From the NCBI GenBank assembly GCA_905215055.1, contig CAJMOH010000016.1, forward strand, positions 1-53,510: DNA of 53,510 nt, read 5' to 3'. This DNA comes from an uncultured bacterium. Its GTDB lineage: Bacteria; Bacillota; Clostridia; Oscillospirales; Acutalibacteraceae. Below the pieces are notes generated by a model, which ran no database searches, had not been told where the DNA came from, and was given only the letters and a program-made list of their open reading frames with translations. The translations under genes and the position numbers were made by a program. Below, one piece after another: positions 21,888 through 29,302 of the stretch (the stretch's first letter is position 1; each line of letters begins with the position of its first letter).

Positions 21888-23357
21888 TTAGAGGGCTTTT
21901 TCCAGGGCTTCAATGACGATTTTCAGCGCTTTAATCCGGGCATATTTCTTGTCCACCGACTCCAGAATGTGCCAGGGGGCATAGGTGGTGCTGGTCTTTT
22001 GCAGCATCTCGTCCACGGCCTGCTCGTACAGGTCCCACTTTTCCCGGTTGCGCCAGTCTTCGTCGGTGATCTTCCACTGTTTGGAGGGGGTGTTTTGCCG
22101 GTCGGTAAAGCGGGCCAGCTGGGTGTCCTTGTCAATCTGCACCCAGAATTTCAGAATGACCGCTCCCCAGTTGGCAAGCTCCTGCTCAAACTCGTTCATC
22201 TCGTAATAGGCCCGCTGCCAGTCGTTTTCGCTGCAAAAGCCCTCCAGCCGTTCCACCATCACCCGGCCGTACCAGGTCCGGTCGAAAATGGCGATGTGGC
22301 CGTCCTTGGGCAGTCGGGTCCAGAACCGCCACAGATAGTGACGGGCTTTTTCGTGGGGCTCTGGGCTGGCGATGGGATGCACCTCAAAGCCCCGGGGATC
22401 CAGGGCGCCGGTGAGGCGCTTGATGTTGCCGCCCTTGCCCGCGGCGTCCCAGCCCTCATAGCCGATAATCACCGGCACCCGCTTCCGGTACAGCCGGTTG
22501 TGGAGCTGGCCCAGCTTGGCTTGCAGCTCCTTCAGCTCCTTTTTATACTCCTCTTCGCCCATGGTCTTGTCCAGGGGGACATCCTTCAGCTTGGGCATTT
22601 TAACCAGGGGGAAGGCGTTTTGCAGCAGGGGAACTGCCAGGCTCTCGTTGTGCAGGGCGGTTTCAATGCCCATGCACAGGGTTTCCAGCACCTGCAGCTC
22701 GGCAAACTTTTTGGATTTGGAGTCGATGATATACCAGGGGGCGCTGGGGGTGTTGGTGTCGTCCAGATAGCGGTCGAAGGCGTCCAGGCATTCCTCGTAG
22801 TGTCTGTTTTGATGCAGGTCTCCGGGGCTTACCCGCCAGGCGGTGTCCTTGTCCTCCAGCAGCTCGTCGATGCGGCGCTTCTGCTCCTTTTTGCTGATGT
22901 GGAAGAAGAACTTCAGCACCAGATAGCCGTTGTCCGTCAGGCCCCGCTCAAAGCGCTTGACGCTGTCCACCCGCTGGGCATAGGCCTTGTCGTCCAGGGT
23001 GCCGTCCAGCCGCTCCTTCATAATCTGGTCCATCCAGCCGGAATCCAGAAAGGTGAACTTTCCCGCCTCGGGGATCTTCTCGAAGAACCGGTACAGGAAG
23101 GGCCGGCGGCGCTCCTCCTCCGTGGGGGTGGAGGGCATGGAAAACACCTTGAAAAACCGGGGATCGATATTTTTGATAATCTGTCCAATGGCGCTGCCTT
23201 TGCCCGCGGCGCCCCAGCCCTCGATGAGCACCAGCACCGGCAGCTTTTTTTTCTTTAATTTCATCTGCTGCTGGCTCAGCTTTTCCTCGGCGGCCTTCAG
23301 CCGCTGCTTAATTTCCTCGCCCTCGGGCTTTTCCGGGCGGACCCAATTTTTCAGCAT
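21888..23357 (-). CDS. two-domain polyphosphate kinase 2 (polyphosphate:AMP phosphotransferase type)
   Basis: 489 residues with two tandem PPK2 domains. The C-terminal domain is intact: Walker A GWDAAGKGG (302-310) and FDRTWYGR (358-365). The N-terminal domain keeps Walker A GWGAAGKGS (47-55), but the corresponding Walker B/lid motif reads LDSGWMDQ (104-111), so the conserved Arg is lost and it is probably catalytically weak or structural. Two-domain (class II) PPK2s use polyphosphate to phosphorylate AMP to ADP, with the C-terminal domain active. An extended -10 promoter lies about 50 bp upstream. Cytoplasmic; probably energy or nucleotide homeostasis. Confidence 0.92.
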   Translation of the reverse strand: MLKNWVRPEKPEGEEIKQRLKAAEEKLSQQQMKLKKKKLPVLVLIEGWGAAGKGSAIGQIIKNIDPRFFKVFSMPSTPTEEERRRPFLYRFFEKIPEAGKFTFLDSGWMDQIMKERLDGTLDDKAYAQRVDSVKRFERGLTDNGYLVLKFFFHISKKEQKRRIDELLEDKDTAWRVSPGDLHQNRHYEECLDAFDRYLDDTNTPSAPWYIIDSKSKKFAELQVLETLCMGIETALHNESLAVPLLQNAFPLVKMPKLKDVPLDKTMGEEEYKKELKELQAKLGQLHNRLYRKRVPVIIGYEGWDAAGKGGNIKRLTGALDPRGFEVHPIASPEPHEKARHYLWRFWTRLPKDGHIAIFDRTWYGRVMVERLEGFCSENDWQRAYYEMNEFEQELANWGAVILKFWVQIDKDTQLARFTDRQNTPSKQWKITDEDWRNREKWDLYEQAVDEMLQKTSTTYAPWHILESVDKKYARIKALKIVIEALEKAL

Positions 23358-23406
23358 AACCGTGTCACCTCGTCACCGGGCAAGGCCCGGAATTTGATAT
23401 ACCGCT

Positions 23407-23415
23407 ATTATACCA
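23407..23415 (-). promoter_or_regulatory. extended -10 promoter of PPK2
   Basis: TGGTATAAT on the minus strand, an extended -10 with no clear -35. The start would be near 23400, 43 bases before the ATG. Confidence 0.5.
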
Positions 23416-23479
23416 AATATTGCACAAAAAAGCACTATATTTTCGCGAGAAATTAAAATGTTTGAATTGTGCCACAGCG

Positions 23480-23508
23480 AAAAAAACACCGCCCTGCCGG
23501 ACGGCGCT
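23480..23508 (-). terminator. terminator of proC
   Basis: On the minus strand GCGCCGTCC pairs with GGGCGGTG (two G:U) and is followed by T7. Confidence 0.8.
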
Positions 23509-23528
23509 TTTGGATTGGCATGGAAGAG

Positions 23529-24314
23529 TCACCTGGAAGCGGCAGTAATGGCGTCCAGGACGGCGGAACGGAACCCGCGGCGTTCCAGGGCGTCCACTCC
23601 CCGGATGGTGGTGCCGCCGGGTGAGCACACCGCGTCCTTCATGGCGCCGGGGTGGTTTCCCTCCGCCAGATAGAGCTTGCCGGTGCCGGCCAGCATCTGG
23701 GCCGCCAGCCGGTAGGAGACGTCCCGGGGCAGGCCGTGAAGCACTCCCGCGTCTCCCAGCGCCTCCAGAAACATGGCGGCGTAGGCCGGGCCGCAGCCGG
23801 AGATGGTTCCCGCAATGCCCATTTGGCTGGTGGATACCGTCTCCACCACCCCCAGAGACCCCAGAAGATCCCGCGCCTGGGAAAACTCCTCCGGCGTCAG
23901 GGAGTGGCGGTCCTCCAGCAGCACAATCCCCTGGCCGATGGAGACCGGCGTGTTGGGCATGGTGCTCAGGTGGTGGACCCCGGCGGGCAGCGTTTCCTCA
24001 AATCGCTCAAACAGCCAGCCCGCCGCCACGGAGAGCAGTACCTTGCCCGCCAGCCTTCCGGCAAGAGGCTGAAGAACCTCCTCAATCAAATAAGGCTTTA
24101 CCGCCAAAATCAAAATGTCCGCCTGGTCCGCCACCTCCAGGGAGTCCCGGCAGGGGACAATCCCCAATTGCCCGGCGGTGGATTCCAGCTTTTCCCAGCG
24201 CTTGGCGCAGGCGAAAATCTCCCCGCCGGAGAGGGCGCCGCTGTGAAGAAAGCCCTTTGCCATGGCCTGCGCCATGTTTCCAAAGCCGATAAAGCCCACT
24301 GTCTGTTTTGTCAT
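23529..24314 (-). CDS. proC: pyrroline-5-carboxylate reductase
   Basis: Reduces 1-pyrroline-5-carboxylate to proline with NAD(P)H. 261 residues. N-terminal Rossmann motif GFIGFGNMAQAMAKGF; signature region GCGPAYAAMFLEALGDAGV; C-terminal AVCSPGGTTIRGVDALERRGFR, the P5CR hallmark. Start ATG with AAAGGAGAG upstream. Monocistronic, with its own promoter and terminator; no proA or proB in the window. Confidence 0.95.
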   Translation of the reverse strand: MTKQTVGFIGFGNMAQAMAKGFLHSGALSGGEIFACAKRWEKLESTAGQLGIVPCRDSLEVADQADILILAVKPYLIEEVLQPLAGRLAGKVLLSVAAGWLFERFEETLPAGVHHLSTMPNTPVSIGQGIVLLEDRHSLTPEEFSQARDLLGSLGVVETVSTSQMGIAGTISGCGPAYAAMFLEALGDAGVLHGLPRDVSYRLAAQMLAGTGKLYLAEGNHPGAMKDAVCSPGGTTIRGVDALERRGFRSAVLDAITAASR

Positions 24315-24387
24315 GGTAGATGCTCTCCTTTCCCGGACCGTTGGCCGGCGAAAATTGCCGCGGCCGCCGCCGCGTACTGTGAGATTG

Positions 24388-24415
24388 ATTATAGCACGGA
24401 TTCCCCGCCGCGCAA
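24388..24415 (-). promoter_or_regulatory. promoter of proC
   Basis: Minus strand TTGCGC, 16 bp, TATAAT; start about 67 bases before the ATG. Confidence 0.65.
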
Positions 24416-24448
24416 GAGAGTGTCCGCCCCGATCATTGTCCGCGCGCC

Positions 24449-25243
24449 TTAAGCGCGCGTCCCGCGACTAGAGAACCCAGGCACTGGGTGGGAGAAGAAG
24501 TATTCCTTCCGGCCGGCGATTTCCAGGGCTTGGGAGCGCACCCCAAACACGCGGGCGGGGACGCCGCTTTCAAAGACCTGGTCCGCGGGGCCTTGGGCCG
24601 CGATGGTTCCCTTTTCCAGCACCACCACCTGATGGCTGTAAGAAAAGGCCAGGGGCAGGTCGTGAAGCACCATCACCACCGTCTTGCCCAGGCGGTTCAC
24701 CTGGCGCACCAGGTCCAGCATCTCGTACTTTTGACCGATGTCCAAATAGGTGGTCGGCTCGTCCAGATAGAGGATCTCCGTGTCCTGGGCCAGCGTCATG
24801 GCCAAATAGACCCGCTGGCGCTCGCCGCCGGAAAGCTGGGTCAGCTCCTTGTCACCCAGAGCCGCGGTGCCGGTGACCTCCATGGCCCAGGCGATCTTTT
24901 CCCGGTCGGCCCTGGTCAGATCCCGGCCGAAGCTCAGATGGGGATAGCGCCCGTGGGCTACCAGCAGCCGGGCCCGGATGGAGGGCACGTCCCGGGTTTG
25001 GGGCAGAATGGACACCAGCCGGGCAAACTTCTTGCGGCCGAACCGCCGCAGGTCCTTGCCGCCGTAGAGCACCTGCCCTCCGGAGAGGGGCAGCAGCCCG
25101 CAGGCTCCCCGCAGCAGGGTGGTTTTGCCGCAGCCGTTGGGACCAATGAGAGAGGTGATCCTCCCCGCCTGGAGGGTGAGGCTCACGTTTTCAAGCACCG
25201 GATGGCCCGGATACCCGGCGGAAACGTTTTTCAGCTCAATCAC
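24449..25243 (-). CDS. ABC transporter ATP-binding protein, iron-siderophore/cobalamin (FecE/BtuD-like)
   Basis: 264 residues. Walker A GPNGCGKTT, signature LSGGERQRVYLAMTLAQ, Walker B ILYLDEPTTYLD and switch VLHD are intact; the TTYLDIGQ continuation is typical of FecE/FhuC/BtuD. Its start overlaps the permease stop by four bases. Last gene of the importer operon. A GC-rich hairpin (24438-24457) overlaps its stop codon but lacks a U-tract. Energises uptake of an iron complex, haem or a corrinoid. Confidence 0.93.
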   Translation of the reverse strand: MIELKNVSAGYPGHPVLENVSLTLQAGRITSLIGPNGCGKTTLLRGACGLLPLSGGQVLYGGKDLRRFGRKKFARLVSILPQTRDVPSIRARLLVAHGRYPHLSFGRDLTRADREKIAWAMEVTGTAALGDKELTQLSGGERQRVYLAMTLAQDTEILYLDEPTTYLDIGQKYEMLDLVRQVNRLGKTVVMVLHDLPLAFSYSHQVVVLEKGTIAAQGPADQVFESGVPARVFGVRSQALEIAGRKEYFFSHPVPGFSSRGTRA

Positions 25244-26256
25244 GATCCCGCCTCCCTTCGTCCCGGCCGGGAGGAGCGGCGCTGCTTGAGAATCAGAAGC
25301 AGGAAGAACGGCCCGCCCAAAAAGCTGAGCAAAATGCCCACGGGAATTTCAAAGGGCGCAAACAGCACCCGGCTTAACAGGTCGCACAGGGTGACAAAGC
25401 TGGCCCCCAGCAGGGCCGCGGCAGGCAGCAGAATCCGGTGCCGTCCCTGGCCGAACAGCCGTCGGACAATGTGGGGACACAAAAGCCCCACAAAGCTGAC
25501 CAGACCGGAAAAGCTTACCGCCGCCCCAGCCAGCACGCAGGCGATGAGAATCAGCCCAAAGCGGGTGGCGTTTACCGGAAGGCCCAGGCTGTGGGCGGTT
25601 TCCTCCCCCAGACAGAGCACATCGGTGGGGCGGGCCAGCAGGAAGGCCAGCGCCAGCGCCGGCAGGATCATCATCCAGGCGGGAGAGATGTCCGAGAAGC
25701 TGACCCCGGAAAAGCCGCCGATTAAAAAGGTGCTGCCATTGTAGAGGGTGTCTGGGAAAAAGGTTTTGATGGTGTTGATTCCCGCGGTGAAAATGCTGGA
25801 AACCGCCACCCCCGCCAGGATGATGGTCAGCTTGCCGGCCCCGGCTCCCGCGGCCACGGCGTACACCAGCAGGGTGGCAGCCAGCGCGCCAAAAAAGGCC
25901 CCGATGGGAGCGGCCCCCGCCGCGCCGGGTGCCAGGGCCATGGCCAAAAAGGTGCAGAACCCCGCCCCGGCGTTGACGCCGATCACGTTGGGCGAGGCTA
26001 GGGGGTTGGACAGCACCGCCTGAATCAGCATGCCGCTGACAGACAAAGCCGACCCGCACAGCAGGGAGGCGCACACCCGGGGCAGCCGCACATGGAGCAA
26101 AATCCTGGCGTGGGAGGAGGCCGCCTGCCCGGAAAGCAGCTCCCCCAAAGCGGCGGGCAAATCGATAACCGTGGAGCCTGCCGCTGCGCCTAGAGCCGCG
26201 CTGGCAATCACCAAAAGTCCCAGTCCCAAAAGCCCCAGAGCCGCCTTACTCCTCAT
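25240..26256 (-). CDS. ABC transporter permease, FecCD/BtuC family
   Basis: 338 residues, about nine to ten membrane helices. FecCD motifs include LPRVCASLLCGSALSVSGMLIQAVLSNPLASPNVIGVNAGAG (quoted in part: RLPRVCASLLCG, NPLASPNVIG) and GLLCPHIVRRLFG. The ATG at 26256 overlaps the binding-protein stop by 11 bases, and GGAG lies eight bases before it. The usual GSFS/GA-rich cytoplasmic coupling helix is present. Works with the flanking ATPase and lipoprotein. Confidence 0.92.
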   Translation of the reverse strand: MRSKAALGLLGLGLLVIASAALGAAAGSTVIDLPAALGELLSGQAASSHARILLHVRLPRVCASLLCGSALSVSGMLIQAVLSNPLASPNVIGVNAGAGFCTFLAMALAPGAAGAAPIGAFFGALAATLLVYAVAAGAGAGKLTIILAGVAVSSIFTAGINTIKTFFPDTLYNGSTFLIGGFSGVSFSDISPAWMMILPALALAFLLARPTDVLCLGEETAHSLGLPVNATRFGLILIACVLAGAAVSFSGLVSFVGLLCPHIVRRLFGQGRHRILLPAAALLGASFVTLCDLLSRVLFAPFEIPVGILLSFLGGPFFLLLILKQRRSSRPGRREAGS

Positions 26257-27277
26257 GGAACAGCTCCGGATAGAGAATTTCCCCCAGATACTGATAGCTT
26301 TCCCCCCAGCGGTTGTTGGGCTTGTAGTGGAACAGGTCCTTGGGCAGCACAACATAGCGGTCCTCTTTTACGGCGGAAAGCTCCGACCAGGCGGGATTTT
26401 CCCCGATCAGGCCGTTCAAATAGTCCAGGGCCTTTTGCTCGTCCCCCATGGTGGTGACAAAGATGTAGTCCGGGTCCGCGGCAATGACTTCCTCCATGCT
26501 CAGGTCCTCCAGCATGGAGGGGTGGTCGTCGGCGATGTTGTGGGCACCCAGATCCTTTAAAATGGCCCCGGCCAGCTCGTCGTCGGTCTTGGCCTTGATG
26601 CCCGAGGAAAAGGCCCGGATCAGCAGCACGTTGGGACGGGTGCTGGAAAGGCTGGCTTTTTCCTGAACATTCCCAATCTGCTCTCCCACCTGGGTGACGT
26701 TTTGCTGGTACAGGTCCTCCCGGCCGGTGATAGCCGTGAACTGCTCCATCATAAAGGCATAGTCCTCAAAGGTGTCCACCTGGAAGGAAGCGCAGGCAAG
26801 CCCCGCGTTTTCCAGCACGTCCCGCGCCTCTGTCTGGGCGGCGATGTCCTGGGCCAGAATCACCAGGTCCGGCTCCAGGGCGATGATCTCCTCGGCGTTT
26901 GGCTCCTTTACAGTGCCCACAACGGCGGTGTCCTCTGGAAGCCCCAGGTCCCGTTCCTCCAGGGCGTCCTGGGTAACGCCGCAAAGCTCCCCGCCGGCCA
27001 GCAGCCAGCTCTCCGCGAAGGAGCTGTAAGCCGCCACCACCCGGGGCGCGCGGGTGTCCAGGGTGATCTGGGCGCCGGTGGAGTCGGTGATGGTAATGGC
27101 GGTCTCTCCGGCGCTTTCCGGCTGGGAAGCGCTTTCGGAGACGCCCTCCAGGGCGCTGGCCTGGGAGGAACTGTCCACCTGGGAGACGGTCTGGCTGGCG
27201 GACTCTGTGGTGGATACGGCGGTGCAGCCGGTGAGCAGCAGCGCCAGGGCTAAGAAAATGGGCAAAATTTGTTTCAT
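26246..27277 (-). CDS. iron-complex/haem/cobalamin-binding lipoprotein
   Basis: 343 residues. Lipobox LLTGC with C18, a Ser-rich linker to about residue 55, then a type III periplasmic-binding fold (ITITDSTGAQITLDTRAPRVV, LEPDLVIL). The C-terminal WGESYQYLGEILYPE pattern is common in siderophore and haem binding proteins of Clostridia. Translation start with GAAAGGATG upstream. The gene lies only 27 bases after the asparaginase stop with no terminator, so it may be read from the asparaginase promoter. No Fur box could be recognised. Ligand uncertain. Confidence 0.9.
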   Translation of the reverse strand: MKQILPIFLALALLLTGCTAVSTTESASQTVSQVDSSSQASALEGVSESASQPESAGETAITITDSTGAQITLDTRAPRVVAAYSSFAESWLLAGGELCGVTQDALEERDLGLPEDTAVVGTVKEPNAEEIIALEPDLVILAQDIAAQTEARDVLENAGLACASFQVDTFEDYAFMMEQFTAITGREDLYQQNVTQVGEQIGNVQEKASLSSTRPNVLLIRAFSSGIKAKTDDELAGAILKDLGAHNIADDHPSMLEDLSMEEVIAADPDYIFVTTMGDEQKALDYLNGLIGENPAWSELSAVKEDRYVVLPKDLFHYKPNNRWGESYQYLGEILYPELFHEE

Positions 27278-27304
27278 ACATACATCCTTTCTAGGGTGTG
27301 GGAT

Positions 27305-28282
27305 TTAGAACAGCATATCATAGTTGACGGTGGCGCAGAACAGCCGCCGGATTTCCTGGGGGTCCTGGGACTGGCCCATGGCCCACATCAGCTTTGTCAC
27401 CGTGGCCTCCAGCGTCATGTCATAGGTTTCCAGCAGGCGGTAGCGCTCCTTCACATGCTTTCCCACCTGGTAGACGGACAGGTCGCTGCCCTCCTGGGGC
27501 ACCTGGGTGGCCATAATGACGGTTTTCCCCTGGCGGATCAGCTGGTCCAGCTCCTCCAGGTACAGGTCGGGGATGCCTCCCATGCCGTAGCTCTCGATAA
27601 TCAGCCCGTCGCACAGCGCTCCCGCGGCGGAGAAGGCGGCGGGGTCCATGCCGGGGGTGAGCTTCAGCAGGAATACCCGGGTGTTCAGCTTGTGGTAAAA
27701 AACCGGCTCTCCCTGGTCCTGGCAGGGGATGTACCGCACCACCCGGCTCTCGTGGACGCTGGCCAGATCGGGGAAGTTCAGGCTGGTAAAGGCGTTGTAG
27801 CTTTTTGTGCGGGACTTTCTGGCTCTTGTCCCGGCAATGACGTGGCTGCCAAAGACAATGCACACGCCGCTGTCTCCGGCGCAGGCAAAGCGCAGGGCGT
27901 CCATCAGGTTTACCTTGGCGTCGGTGGTGTCCTCGTCAATGGAGCGCTGGGCGCCGGTAAGCACAATGGGCTTTCGGGTGTGCTGGATCAGGTAGGACAG
28001 GGCAGAGGCGGTATAGGCCAGGGTGTCGGTGCCGTGGCAGATAACAAAGCCGTCGTACCTTTGATAGTTTTCCTCAATCAGCCGGGCCAGCATCAGCCAG
28101 TGCTCCGGGCGGATGTTGGTGGAATCCAGGTTGATGGGCTGGACGGTTTCAATGCGGCAGAGGGAGGCGGCGTCCGGGACATAGCCCAACAGCTCCTCCG
28201 GGGTGATGCGGGGGGCCAGGCCCTCCGCTGTTTTTCGAGAGGCAATGGTGCCTCCCGTGGCGATCAGCAAAATGTGTTTCAT
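27305..28282 (-). CDS. ansA: type I L-asparaginase
   Basis: Hydrolyses asparagine to aspartate and ammonia in the cytoplasm. 325 residues. TGGTIAS carries the first catalytic threonine and CHGTDTLAYTASAL the second Thr-Asp pair; LTGAQRS follows. There is no signal peptide, which fits the cytoplasmic type I enzyme. Start ATG with GGGAG upstream; an in-frame extension to 28327 crosses a TATAAT -10 box (28310-28315), so it is not used. Placed directly ahead of the iron-type ABC importer with 27 bp spacing, an unexplained pairing. Confidence 0.93.
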   Translation of the reverse strand: MKHILLIATGGTIASRKTAEGLAPRITPEELLGYVPDAASLCRIETVQPINLDSTNIRPEHWLMLARLIEENYQRYDGFVICHGTDTLAYTASALSYLIQHTRKPIVLTGAQRSIDEDTTDAKVNLMDALRFACAGDSGVCIVFGSHVIAGTRARKSRTKSYNAFTSLNFPDLASVHESRVVRYIPCQDQGEPVFYHKLNTRVFLLKLTPGMDPAAFSAAGALCDGLIIESYGMGGIPDLYLEELDQLIRQGKTVIMATQVPQEGSDLSVYQVGKHVKERYRLLETYDMTLEATVTKLMWAMGQSQDPQEIRRLFCATVNYDMLF

Positions 28283-28344
28283 AGGTTCACGCTCCCATTT
28301 GTCAGGGCTATTATACCCCAAATCCATTTCGGAGAAAAGAGGGT

Positions 28345-28380
28345 AAAGAAAAAGGCCCGGTGTTCCGAGCCTTTTTCTTT
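28345..28380. terminator. terminator at the end of pflBA
   Basis: Sixteen-bp stem AAAGAAAAAGGCCCGG / CCGAGCCTTTTTCTTT with loop TGTT, strong in both directions. It isolates pflBA from the asparaginase gene. Confidence 0.88.
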
Positions 28381-28523
28381 TGGGGTTCTTTGGTTTGGGG
28401 CGGCGCGGGGGGGTCGGGAAAGGCGCGGCGGGGGCTGCTGGTTCCTTTCCTGCAAAGCTGCGCTCTGCTTTCAGATCTTGGGGCGCCGCCCCCTCTCGCC
28501 TGCTGGCTCGGTCGGCGCTGGAC

Positions 28524-28574
28524 GGTGCCCACCGGGCACCAGCACCCCCGCCGGCTTTCTTTCGAGAAAGCTGG
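28524..28574. repeat. hairpins in the 3' region of pflA
   Basis: The 220-bp gap between the terminator and pflA contains no gene. It holds two perfect hairpins: GGTGCCC-ACC-GGGCACC (28524-28540) and CCGGCTTTCT-TTCG-AGAAAGCTGG (28551-28574, one G:U). The second resembles the CAGCCTTTTCAAAGGCTG hairpin at 36001; the gap ends CTTCGCGGTTA at the gene stop, as does the one at 21.88 kb. Confidence 0.6.
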
Positions 28575-28600
28575 GCAAAGAACGTTCCAACCCTTCGCGG

Positions 28601-29302
28601 TTACAGGTTGTTCACCAGCTCTTGCAAGGCTTTCTCGTCCATGTTGTCCGTTCCCTCCAGGGGGAAGGGGACGCCCATGGCCTTGTATTTTTCCAGGCAC
28701 AGGTTGTGAAAGGGCAGCCACTCGATTTTTTCCAAATTGGAAAAGCTTTCCGCCAGGGCCTGGATCTTCCCCATGTCCTCCAGGCTGTCGTTGAGGCCTG
28801 GTACCACCACATGCCGGACCCACAGAGGGATCTTCCGGTCCTCCGCCTGGCGGTAAAAACGCAGGACCTTCTCCATGTCCGCCTTGCAGCAGCGCCGGTA
28901 TTCCTCCGGCGCGGCGAATTTCAGGTCGCCCAATATCAAATCCGTGTGGTCCAGCACCCGGCAGGCGCCGTCCCAGCTTCCCCACATGCCGGAGGTGTCC
29001 AGCGCCGTGTGGACGCCCTCTCGATGGAGCAGGGAAAACAGCTCTTCCACAAAGGCGGGCTGGGACAAGGGCTCGCCTCCGGAGACGGTGACGCCTCCCT
29101 TGTCCCCAAAGTACATCTTGTACCGGCAGATCTCCCGGGCCAAATCTGCGGCTTCTTTTTCCTCTCCCCCGGAGAAATCCCAGGTGTCCGGGTTGTGGCA
29201 GTAAACGCACCGCAGGGGACAGCCCTGCAAAAACACCACATACCGCACCCCGGGGCCGTCCACCGCCCCCAGGGACTGGACGGAATGAACCCGTCCCCTC
29301 AT
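28601..29302 (-). CDS. pflA: pyruvate formate-lyase activating enzyme
   Basis: Radical SAM enzyme that installs the glycyl radical on PflB. 233 residues. The 4Fe-4S cluster motif is C28-PLR-C32-VY-C35 (GCPLRCVYCHNP), followed by the SAM-binding GGVTVSGGEPL. ATG 29302 overlaps the pflB stop by one base; a GTG one codon earlier is possible. Translational coupling to pflB is likely since no good Shine-Dalgarno site is visible. Cytoplasmic, strictly anaerobic function. Confidence 0.94.
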   Translation of the reverse strand: MRGRVHSVQSLGAVDGPGVRYVVFLQGCPLRCVYCHNPDTWDFSGGEEKEAADLAREICRYKMYFGDKGGVTVSGGEPLSQPAFVEELFSLLHREGVHTALDTSGMWGSWDGACRVLDHTDLILGDLKFAAPEEYRRCCKADMEKVLRFYRQAEDRKIPLWVRHVVVPGLNDSLEDMGKIQALAESFSNLEKIEWLPFHNLCLEKYKAMGVPFPLEGTDNMDEKALQELVNNL

